Assembly: GCA_030248195.1 (NCBI GenBank)
Contig: JASAND010004393.1
Location: forward strand, 1 to 64,000
Direction: 5' to 3'
Source of the DNA: Trissonchulus latispiculum
Taxonomy: Eukaryota; Nematoda; Enoplea; Enoplida; Ironidae
DNA: 64,000 nt
Part shown: positions 39,201 to 51,580 of the stretch, piece by piece
Numbering within the stretch: position 1 is the first letter of the stretch
Layout: every line of letters begins with the position of its first letter
Made by a program: the position numbers and the translations under genes
The notes under the pieces: generated by a model
The model's input: the letters and a program-made list of their open reading frames with translations, nothing else
Told to the model about the DNA's origin: nothing
The model's database searches: none

Positions 39201-42200
39201 ACTTTGCCGTCTGGAGGGTCATGTCGGAAACCGCTTCCTGGAGGTCCATAGTAGGCTCTACCTAGCCTCTCAAAACTTTGTCTATAGGGGTTTTCTGGTG
39301 TGCCCAGCTCATTCCCGGTATCCGTTTTGCCGTCCGACGTACCTATTTTGCTGGGCTGGTTCCACTTTGCCGTTTGAAGGGTCAGTCGGGTGGGGGGTCA
39401 AGTGGTCGAAAATAAAATTTTCAAAAGTGGTCAAATTTGGTACCAAATGAAAGCCCTAAGCGAGCTGAGCAACTTTTGTCATAGAACTGCATGCTCAAAG
39501 TGGCTGTAGAGTGCTGTGGTGGGGTGGGGTGGGGACTTAAGCGATTTTCGGTCAAAAATGAAAGTTTTCAAAAGTGGTCAAATTTGGTACCAAATGAAAG
39601 CCCTAAGCGAGCTGAACAACTTTTGTCATAGAACTGCATGCTCAAAGTACCTGTAGAGTGCTGTGGTGGGGTGGGGTGGGGACTTAGGCGATTTTCGGTC
39701 AAAAATGAAAGTTTTCACAAGTGGTCAAATTTGGTACCAAATGAAAGCCCTAAGCGAGCTGAGCAACTTTTGTCATAGAACTGCATGCTCAAAGTGGCTG
39801 TAGAGTGCTGTGGTGGGGTGGGGTGGGGACTTGGCGATTTTCGGTCAAAAATGAAAGTTTTCAAAAGTGGTCAAATTTGGTACCAAATGAAAGACCTAAG
39901 CGAGCTGAGCAACGTTTGTCCTAGAACTGCATGCTCAAAGTGGCTGTAGAGTGCTGTGGTGGGTGGGGTGGGGACTTAGGCGATTTTCGTTCAAAAATGA
40001 AAGTTTTCAAAAGTGGTCAAATTTGGTACCAAATGAAAGCCCTAAGCGAGCTGAGCAACTTTTGTCATAGAACTGCGTACCCAATGTGGCTGTAGAGTGC
40101 TGTGGTGGGGTGGGGTGGGGACTTAGGCGATTTTCGGTCAAAAATGAAAGTTTTCAAAAGTGGTCAAATTTGGTATCAAATGAAAGCCCTAAGTGAGCTG
40201 AGCAACTTTTGACATGGAACCATCCACCAATAATTGCTGTGCCAAATAACGTCACGTACCCATGAAACTTTTGTCTTTATATACTTCTTCAACTTTTAAA
40301 GGAATTTAAAGGATATATATACCTATTTATATTTATTATATATTTAAAGGATATTTAAAGGATATATATATACGATACAGCCAACACACACATATTATCC
40401 TCTTTTGTGCGGAGCATTTTTGTTACTTGTTTCTTTAATTCTTGGTCGGACTTCTATTTTGTGTTAAGTTAACTTCTTTCCAGACATAAATTCCGGAAAA
40501 GGAAAACAAAAAGTTGGTACGAATACTTAACTTGTTCCTATTCTATAACAACTTGTGGATTGTCACAATTTTTTCTTTCTTTCTTTTTTTCTTTCTAGAC
40601 GTCCTGTGTCCGTCTACTGTTCACGATGGATTTCTACATCACTCTTCTCCTCATTCACACTCCCACCCCCACCTTCATCATCATCACCATCATCATCATC
40701 ACCGATCGAGGCGTCATCGTCGCCAGTCGAGACTGGGAACGGATGAGGGGGATTATGCGGAGGATTATGAGGGAGGATCATCCACTGTGGAGGATTTGGG
40801 GGATCGGGATCCAGCGGATGAGGATGAAGATCTCCTAGATCTCTCTCAGCTGATGAGCGGCCTTCCGCCCCCACTCTTCATCCACATGACCTGTTCGCTG
40901 AAGTGTGGAGCGCGTTCGTTGCACAGCTGCTCACTGGACACTCTGCCCACCTGTCTCTGTGAGTTCATGGTGTTGTCCAAAGCTGCTCATTCAATACTGC
41001 TGTTTTGTGCGGGAAGCACCAGAACAATGTTGTGGAACTCATATTGGCATTTTTCAAACTTGTACTTCTTTCCATTGACAGTCGTATTTTTACCGGTCTT
41101 CCATAATACGCATAAGTGACTATTAAGTCATTTCAAAATTTTACACAACCAATAATGACGTCTATTGGATTTAGTTTGTTTGACGGTTGTCTGTTAACTG
41201 TTAGCTTTATGTGCAAAATAGGTTCAAAGGATCAATTGGCTTTCACTCTTTTCATTAGTTATTATTGTCATTATCTGTCCAAATATAAATTTGCCCGCTT
41301 TTTTTAGATGAAATAGTGGAAAAATTGGACCTGGATGTGACAGAGTTGGATGTTAGTCAAATTGAGGTGAGGATGAAATTATGAAACGACGCCTGTGGTT
41401 GTTTCTTCAAAGGCTAACCATGTGTTTCGTCATGGCGACATACGACCTACTATATCAGGGGTTTTCTGGTGGGGGGGCGTCCCCCACTTTCGACCTGGCT
41501 TATCCCTAGTGGGGGGGGAGGGGGGCCGCCCCCCATTCGGTGACCTCCCCCCCCATTCGAGGAGCCCCCCATAAAAAGCCCCCCCATAAATTCCGACCTC
41601 CCCCCCATAATCCCAAAAAATGCCAAATTTTACCATTTTTACCCTAAATTTTCAAAACTTTTTCCGGCTTCGCCGGATTTTTCACGAAATTTTCACTATT
41701 TTAGCCTAAAAATCACTTAAAATTAGTCATTTTTTAGTGATTTTTAGCAGTTTGTACACAAAAAACCCCAAAAATTCGAAAAAATTTTCTAAAAATATGC
41801 CCCCCTCCCATTTTGGGTGAGCCCCCCCCCCCCCCATAAAAAATTGCCAAGGGATAAGCCAGTCGACCCCTGCTCCCTCTGGCCCCCCAGTCACCCTAGG
41901 GTGCCTAGAAATTGCCAAATTTTTAGGATTTTTGGTGAAAGTTTTTAAAAATCTTCCAGCGTTGCCGGAAATTTTTAGTCTTGTATTTTATTTTAAATCT
42001 TCTATTTTGGTACTAAAAAGTGATTTTGAGCACTTTTTAGCTGAGTTATAGGAGTATACATGTAGAAGAAAACATACTATTTTTTTACTGCATTTTTAGC
42101 ATTCTAGCCCGTGTTATTCCTCCACTTTTGGACCCCCCCCCCCACTACTGGGGGGGGGGGGGGGGGTTCCCAAAAATCCCAGTATATTTCTTGGCTTGTA

Positions 42201-45200
42201 AAATTTTGCCGATCTTTAGTCCTATGCTGCCGAAAGTGCGAAAGTTTTCATGTGGGCTGTCGTTAGGGTTGTCGTTGTTGTTGAAGTTGTTTGTTTTAGG
42301 TAAGCCTGGATATCCTGGTCTTGGGCCTGTCCACCCACGATGGGGGATCTTTTTCTCAGTCTGTGGATAAGGATTTGGATAAGGAGAAACTCCTGATCCC
42401 AGAGTCACCTCCAGTTCGCCTGAACTCGACGGACGGTCCCCCGATTTATGAGACACCCCCTCCGGTGTCAGCTGCACCTTTTCTATTCAATCTTTTGTAA
42501 GTATGGGCTTCCTTTATTTTAGCCATACCTGTGCTTAGGGGTTAGAGGGTTTACTCTCCCGCCAGACCTGGGGCTAGTTTCATTGATGTAGTTTTTCGAG
42601 TTCTCAAGTTCTCGAGTAATCGATTTTCAACGACAACACAGCTCTTACTTGTTAAAAATTAAATGTTAACGTAATCTACGCTCAATTCTGTCGTGATTTA
42701 GCTAGGCAGCTGCAGAAATTATTAAAGCAAGGAAACAAGAATTAGAAATCTAGATTTTCGAAAATTTTTCAAATAGGTCTCAAGTTGGCAACAACATCTC
42801 TGGCTTAAAAACCACCAGAGAACATGACTCGACTTGACCAAATTTCTTTTCGGGAAAATGTTCAAAAATTCAAATTCAACACCTAAAATGACATGGTAAT
42901 TGATGGTACATGATTTTCTTCTTCTTTCTCATTAAAAACCACCAGAGAACATGACTCGACTTGACCAAATTCCTTTTTGGGAAAATGTTCAAAAATTCAA
43001 ATTCAACACCTAAATTTCTGTTAAGCGAAAATTCTCCAGATTAATTTCTGATAGGGCCTTTTTGCATAAATTTCCTACAGACCCAGACCGTCTTCTCTGT
43101 CTTATTCTGTCTTCCTGGGCCATTAAACTGAATCAATTTGGTCGGGGCCGCTGGAGGCCCCCCCAGTGACCTTGAGGAGACCCGAGGACAGGACTCCCAG
43201 GGAGGGATTCCCTCCGAACCTTTTCCCCGTCCACAGACCTCACCTCTAAAGTCAAGGACCCTCTAGTCAAGGACCGGTCAAGCACCGGCGTCCCATGTCC
43301 TGTGGCAGCACGGAGATATCTCCAGGGGTAAACCGTTACCCTTTTCACCCTCCGTTTAAAAAATTCCTGGATTCACCGGTGTTTGTGACACAACTTTTTA
43401 TCGCTATTTTCAGAGACGTAGACATTAAGGTGGAGACGGATTTTGGATCAGGAGAATTTGATTATCTTCGAACTTTGCATGTGGAGCATCGAAAGGCTAT
43501 TCAGAATCTAACTCAGCAGGTACATACCAATAATACATACTCCAATACATAGTACATAATCCAATAATACATAATTAAGCAAGCAAGCAAGGTGTAACCT
43601 AATATCCTAATTCTAAAATCCGTAAAGGTTGCGTAAATGTTATCAGTCATTTTTGTTATTATTATATAAAAGTTAAAATACCTGAGTTTTGACTGCAACA
43701 TGTTGTATGGACTGAAAAGTGGTGCGTCAAACATGTTTGTGGGGAAGAGCTGGCTCACTGAATGTTTTTTATTGACCGATTATCCACTTAACCCATACTT
43801 ACATTGCAAATCTAAAAAACGTTATTTTGCTGCGAAGTTTACCTACATACTCGTGGAGAGTTTTGGTTGGGTTTAAGCTTATTTTCGAAAGTTACAAGTT
43901 TCCGAGTTTTGCTGTAATCAAGCGCTTTCGTAATACATTCGCGAACGAATGAATTAAACGCAAACAATGAGGTTAAAGAAAACAAATGCAGGCACCTGGG
44001 CCTCAGTGGGGGCGCCCCCCACATTTTAGGCCCTTCCCCACTCGTCCCCCCTCCCGTTTTTGTACTTCTCCACCCACTCACTGTAAAGGTGCCGCCCAAA
44101 TGCCAAATTTTTAAGATTTTTGTCCAAAATTTGCGAAATATTGAACTATTGAAGCCGGAATTTTTTGTTCTAAAATCGTTCATTTTGGTATTAAAGCTTT
44201 TAGGTTGGAGCACTTTTCATCATAGATATAGCAGTATACGAAGATAACAGTTCTGTCCTCCGGGTTGCCCCTGGCCAGGTGCTGGACTTCTTGCGGGATA
44301 GTGGTCTGGTTGCCTAATCAGGCCGCCGTTTATGGATATCCACAACGACCACCAAATCAACAAGATAACTGTCCATTTTGACGTATATTTAGCATTTTTA
44401 GGCAGTTTTGTTCTCACCACTTTTGGTCCCCCCCACTTACTCATGCGACGGCAAGTATCACCCCTCCCCCCCCACTTATAGTTGAAAAATATTGTGATGT
44501 CCTTAAGCATTTATAAATTACTGTCTAGGTAAATTTGCTACTGGAGAATGAGATTGTGTTTGCCCTTCGTGGTCGCGGTGAGCGGGCGCCCAGCCCGGAG
44601 ACGCTGGACCGCGTGGTGGCGCACGTTGACGCCGCCGTGGAAGCGGGTCTTGAGTCGGCTGCCACTGACCTGGTCACCCTGTCCTTTATTATGAATCCTG
44701 AGGAGAGTCTGCGCAAACTGAAACAGGTTAGCCAGCAGCATGTAGCGTTTTGAAAGTTGTACGAGATGTCTGGATTTTTTGCTTCCTTCTACGTTCTACT
44801 GAAGCTGCTTTCTGTGACTCAGTCGGTTATGCATATCGTTTGTTAAGTAGAAGATAGCGGTTTTTGTAGTTCCGTGCCGCGGTCGCTTGGTGGTTTGCAA
44901 CTTTTTTCAGTCTTTAATTAGGGTGTGAGCAAGAATTTGTTACAATTATGTACATACGTACAGCGTACATACATGTTACTGCACTTGTAAATGTTTTCTT
45001 AAAGTTTTTAATCTTTGACTTTCTCTCTATTTATCTTTACCGTTTGTTTTGTAGGAACTTATCCAACAGCCTGTATCGCCACGCTTTAGCCTACTGTCCT
45101 GTGGACCCTATTTCTGTGCCAGTCGGCTGCAGGGGTCGGGCGGCCGGCCGTCGGCCACTTCTGGCACCTGGCCGCATCATTTGGGCGGCGTGCCGCGAAA

Positions 45201-48200
45201 CGTGTCCAGTCTGGCCACCTGTGAACCTGTCAACCTGGCCGCCTGTGAATCGGTTGCACCTGTGGATCATCAAAGGGTAGGAATTAAGAAAAATTCAGCA
45301 GTCTTACTGGGACGTGATCACAGGACTATTAGATTCGTACTCCACTGTGACCCCTGCAGCAAGTGCCCAATGGCTGTCTCCTGTTTCGGACTGAGGCTTT
45401 GCCTAAGTGACTGAAGAGCAAGCGTTTTTCATTATTTCTTTATGATTGATGCCTTGATTCCATCGTGGATCTTCCTTCCAGCTCGCGTATACTTCATTTT
45501 CTTGATGTATGTATTGTACAGAGAGAGAGAGAGATGTGTCATTTGTTGTATTTTACTGTTGTAGAAATTGTACTCTGGTCGCAGCAGTGGTACAGGAACG
45601 ACCAGTCTTGTGTCGGTCTACGGTGATCCCATCCCAGCCCTGCTCCCTATGGCTCCTCCGCCTCCCCTTCCTGCTCCCCAGCAAACCAAACGACTGACCC
45701 AGAATTTGACACCCGGTCAGCCTGGGGATGGGGACCCGAAAGGTCCCCCAACAGGAGTGGGAACAGGAGTGGATCCCAATAGCTCCTCCTCCTCCTCCTA
45801 TCGGCATTATAGTCTGGATAGCTTTCCTGCAGCGGTGTCGGGGGCGGTAGGGCGTCGACCCTCCACTTCTATCCTACTGCCGGTCCGTCCCACTCCTGGA
45901 GCCTCAGCGGCTGCTGGGATGATGGGTGGGGCGCCGCCCCTGATCCGCACCGTTTCCCTGGGGGAGCTGGAAAGTCGGTCGACCCCAGAAGCGGATGATC
46001 AGGACGCTGCTCTGCGGGCAGCGGGGGTGCCTGGTGCGGGTGCGGGACCCCTTCTGACTTCCTCACAACGAAAAACGCCTGCCTGGCTTCGACCGCCTTA
46101 TAAACAGTAGGTCTTAGTTGTCTTTTTGTTTGCCTAGAGAGCGTAACGTGTGATACCTTCTTTGGAGATGAGAGGGGGGTTTGAAAAATTAAACTGAAAG
46201 CTGCAAAGAAAATCCTGGAAAAATTTTCTGGCAAGATTCTGATGATAAGTACAGTCCCCAGTTTTTTTAAGCAGATTAAGATTTAATTGATCAGGACTAA
46301 AGAAAAAATGAACCTAAGCATTGTTCCTAATTTCATTAACCTAATTTTAATACTTGTCAAAGCAGTTCCAAAAATGCAAAGGTTTGAGCTGTTACTTTCA
46401 AAACATCCGGAGCAAAGCAGAGTGACCCTGAGCCCTCCCCCCCCAGCTAGCATCGACGATTAATTGGGCATCAGTCATTAATTATGTCATTAGTTACTAC
46501 TTTTTAGTTGTTGTCAATCTTCAATGCCAATTTTGCCCTCTGCGTGATTGTTTTTTTTCAGCTACTGGAGTCGTAGCATGTCTTCGAGTATGTCTGGTCT
46601 CTCCTCCTTGCGAGTTCTGAATACCATGGAGCCTGGTGGAACCAGTGGTCAAGATCAAGATACGGCTGGTAAGTTTGGAATTCCATTTATTTGTCATTCA
46701 TTGGAATCAGGAATTTCATTTGTCAAAGCATGATTAGATTGACTGCAAGGGCAGGTGTTTTTTGTTATTTCTTTTTATTTGTTTATTTATCTGTTTGTTT
46801 ATCTGTTTATTAATTTGTGATTGAAATTAGCTGTACACGTTATATAAGTCTCTCAACTAACTCACATTTTGTTTATTGGACACATTAATTAATTAATTAG
46901 TTCGTTAATTAATTAATTTATTTATTTATTTTAATTTTCAAGTATTTGCTTGTCTATTTTAGGCTACACGGCAGGCAGTGAAGACTTGGATATAGACACT
47001 CAGGATGATTTTGAAGAAGAAGAAGACTTTGGGGGGATGGGGGTCGGAGGTGACCCCCTTCAACAACAGCTGCGGGGAAAACCTCCATCTCTCCTGGCGG
47101 GTCTATACTGTGGTGACCTCTGGCTAGTTCTGCACCTGACCCCCGCCCCCCAAAGTCAGGGGGGCTCCAGTGCCACACTTACCTCGTGTGGGGGTGGCGG
47201 GGCCCAGCAGTTTCAAGCTAAACTCTCCTATGTTGAGCGCAGGGGCGAATCCAGATACCGGGCCCTGTTCCTAGAGCTGCGGGAAATTCTGCGTGGCCTG
47301 GTGCTGCGAATTAATCAGGTTGGTTAATTAATTAATTAATTAATTAATTAATATAGTGCTGTAATTGGACTGTAACAGGTTGAATACGTACTCTGTTCTG
47401 TTCGTTTTAGTGGCTTTTGGTATAATCATAGACAGAAAATGTACTGTGGGGAAAACCTGTAATCTGACACAGATTTTTTATTTTGCTATTTATGTGTTTT
47501 CATGTGGTTGCATATTATTTAATTTTAAATGTTATAGTCCCGTAATTGAAAATTGTGACAAATTTTAATTGAGTATCATGGGGGAGCTCGGAGAGCCCCC
47601 CCCCATAATATGAGCTATAAAGGCACTTTGCGGATTTTGAAAAGTGCTAATTAGGCATAACTAATTAACGAGAAGGAATTAAGAGCTAATATTTACATTT
47701 TTGAAATCTCCAGGCCAAGAGCTTTCGAATGATACCAAACTTGCCCGGAAAAAATGAACTTTGAAAAAATCGACTTTCTCTTACGGGTTTAAAAGTGGGG
47801 TTTTTTTCTCTGTATTCAGCATGATTTTTGTCAATTTCAAGTCCGAAAATTTGAAAATAGTCTAAAAACGGGCAAAAACAGCGTTTTTCGGCCTTGGGGT
47901 GGTACCCATATATAGTAAATCGGGGTCGTCGCTGAACACGATGAGCATAGTTCCGACACCGTACTCGCCTGGTTCATCTGGTTCAACTGGTTCAAAGTTG
48001 AACCAGTTCCTGGTTCAAGCTACTGGAGATAGCTAGAAGGCTGAAATTTTGCATACAAAGGTTATTGGGCATGGGGAATTCAATGGTGGTGTTACTTTGG
48101 TGATCCGACCCATGGCTGGCCAGATCTGGTTCAACTGGTTCAAAATTGAACCAGTTCCTGGTTCAAGCTACTGGAGATAGTTGGAAGGCTGAAATCTTGC

Positions 48201-51200
48201 ATACAAAGGTTATTGGGCATGGGGAATTCACTGGTGGTGTTACTTTGGTGATCCAACCCATGGCTGGCCAGATCTGGTTCAACTGGTTCAAAATTGAACC
48301 AGTTCCTGGTTCAAGCTACTGGAGATAGCTAGAAGGCTGAAATCTTGCATACAAAGGTTATTGGGCATGGGGATTTCACTGGTGGTGTTTCTTTGGTGAT
48401 CCGACCCATGGCTAGCCAGATCTGGTTCAACTGGTTCAAAGTTGAACCAGTTCCTGGTTCAAGCTACTGGAGATAGCTAGAAGGCTGTAATCTTGCATAC
48501 AAAGGTTATTGGGCATGGGGAATTCACTGGTGGTGTTACTTCGCTGATCTAACCCATGGCTGGCCAGATCTGGTTCAACTGTTCATGGTTCAAGCTACTG
48601 GAGATAGCTGAAAGTCTGCAATTTTGCATGCAAAGCTTATTGGGCGTGGGGAATTCACTGGTGGAATTTGTGATTTCTGCTGCCACGGTTATGGCAGCGT
48701 TCCCAAAAACTAGACGGAGGACAAGTAGGAAAAATGCTCCTTGCAGTCGCATGAAAAAGTTAATATGAGCTATGATGGTCAACATTTAAATGTGTCAAGG
48801 ACAAGATTTAAAATGTTTAATATGAGCCAACATCTAAATAAGTAGAGGACAAGATGTAAACGGCTAATATGAGCCGCTACGTTTCTTTTGGGCTCATATT
48901 GACGCGACTAAAATGGCAAACATATACAGTTCACGGTTGGCATATAAGCATCAGTGTTTATAAATGTATAAGCATCAGTGTTTATAAACGATTTGATTGA
49001 CTTGGAAATATTGAATTAATGTGATGATTGCGATGATAACTTCAAATGTGATTTCTCAAGATTTCACAACAAGTGTAAGTTCCACATTTTCGTTTCTTCA
49101 TTAGATTGGACTTCGGTTTCGTTTTGTTGACTTATATGGTGGCCTTAAATGTGTACTTGGATGTAGCGGTGGAGAAGAAAACGTTTACGTACAGCTTTGC
49201 AAAATTAATGTTTATGCGTCGTTATTCATCCAAGCCATTTCAGTGTTGGATTAAAAGTAAGCAAAAGCTAAATGAGCGTCAATATGAGCCCAAGAGAAAC
49301 GTAGCGGCTCATATTAGCCGTTTACATCTTGTCCTCTACTTATTTAGATGTTGGCTCATATTAAACATTTTAAATCTTGTCCTTGACACATTTAAATGTT
49401 GACCATCATAGCTCATATTAACTTTTTCATGCGACTGCAAGGAGCATTTTTCCTACTTGTTAATATGTATTTTTAATTATTCTTTTTAATTTTTCTGTTT
49501 TTTTATTCGTAATCTTAACTTGTGAGGTACAAGATCGAGTCAAGCTTGATCAAATGCTCTTTCTTAGTAGAAACTTTATTGACCCAATTTTGGTTTTTCT
49601 TTTGATTAATTAGTTACTAAAGGGCACAAATAAATATTTTAGTATATGCTGTTGGAAAACTTAAGTCTAACAGGCAACTGCTCGGAATTGTTGATACCAG
49701 CCAAAGATGAAGACATTTGGCCCACTAAAGATACCACTGAGTACAAAGGTTTGTTTCGTTATTTCCGGAATTTACGGAAAATAATTTATGATGCTTGTAA
49801 AACAACTGAAACGAGTAAACAACATCCCTTCACTGGGAATTGATTAGCGAACTTTCCGGCTGTATTGTTTGCGCTTTGGATAACTGCGCTCTAAGAGTCA
49901 CCCACCGGTTGGATTTGAAATAGTCTCCTTCGCCGAAACCTTCAGATGGGAGGGGAGGGGGAGAGCGATTTATTCCACGAACTATCGAGAAATATTGACC
50001 TTCTTTATTTCAACCAGCCTGAGTGAACAATTATCATTTCTTGTGGTATTTTGCCAGTTTTGCAATTTTGCTAGTATATGGTAGGTTCGTTGAGGTCGAT
50101 TGGGGGGGCCCTTCTCTCCCATTTCTCGCGTAATCTTGCGTAAAAATGGATATTCTTAAGTCTTGTACTCATCGGGACATCTTTGTCATTTATTGCCAAC
50201 AGCTCTGTCTTTCTGTATTTCCTTGTTAGTCTTTCTGTTTTTTCTCAATTTTCAGACTTTTGGCTTGACGATGGAACGACGGGTCCCTTTTCTGGTGGGG
50301 GTCGCAGTCTGGCAGCGGAGGCTGAATTTCGCCCTGGCTCCTTTGCCTGTCCCTGTGTCTGGATTCAGGCCTTTCAGATACAGCATCGACTTAGGACAGG
50401 CACCTCCGGGCATCATGGACATCATGGACCGAATAGGGGTCAGTGACGGAAGAATGGTATAGTACAGCTGGGCTTTATTCTTGGGAATTTTTCTTGTGGG
50501 CAGCAGGCAAGACATTTTCAAGATTTTTCAAACATTCTCAAAAAAAGTTTGCCAAAAAGTGAGCTATTTTTATTAATATTCGCATTAAATGCCGATTTAG
50601 TGTCAAAAACGCGAAAAGTGAGCAAAAATTTACGGCGAAGCCGGAATATTTTTTTGAAACTTCGGGAGGGGGGAAGGGGTCAAGTGTGGAGGTAGCCCAA
50701 AAAGTGGGGGTGGGCGTCCCCCCCTACTAAAAAAGCCCAGGTTTTTGAGCTTAGTCTTAATTTCTCAAAGAGAAAGTCTCCCACGACTTCTTATTTTTCT
50801 GGAAGTAAAACCTTTTGAAAAGCTAGTATTTACTTGTTACAATTCAGTGAAGTAATTATCAAGAGTATAACAGATTTCGCTGCGGCCTGCAAAGCTAATT
50901 TATCTGCACGACGCAGTCTTTTGTTATTTTCAGCGGTGGCAGCCGTAAAAGCCATCCTAAACAAGCTGGCCGTTTCCAATCGAGAGAACGTCTACGTCTA
51001 TCGAAGCCAGAAGACGCCCGCTTCCGTTTTTTATCTCAGGTATACGTAATATGCAGAAGATTTTTAGTTCGGTGAGCTTTACTCAGGCTCGCTCAGGGGT
51101 CCAAAAATGTGATTTTGCAATCTATATATACGTATTTTCTTGCTCCGAAGAAGGATTTTTGTTTTTGGTTTATGCAGATGGACAGATTGGTTGGAACGAT

Positions 51201-51503
51201 AACACTATCGTTGCTATATTTATACGTATACGTAAATTGAGTCTGTGTATTTATTTCCAAAACATGGCTCTTTGAATTTTACCTATACTTTCCTTTATTT
51301 TTTATTGAGTACATAATTTACTTTTTTTATTTTCCAATTTGTTGTTTCTAGCTGCCGTTATTACATAAATCTTAAAAATCATTTCGTTGTGTTTTTGTTA
51401 TAGGCTATATGATCAAAGTAGAAAGATTGCCTCAGTCTTGAAAGAATCTGTGGCTCAGGCAAAATTGCACTGTTCTGACAGTGCCCTACTTGCACAGGTA
51501 AAT

Positions 51504-51580
<77 letters not shown>

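Noticed and set aside
39395..40215. Possible CRISPR array
   Set aside because: Whole units of 147 bp repeat without unique spacers, and the context is an animal intron. The same applies to the arrays at 47965, 58235 and 59626.
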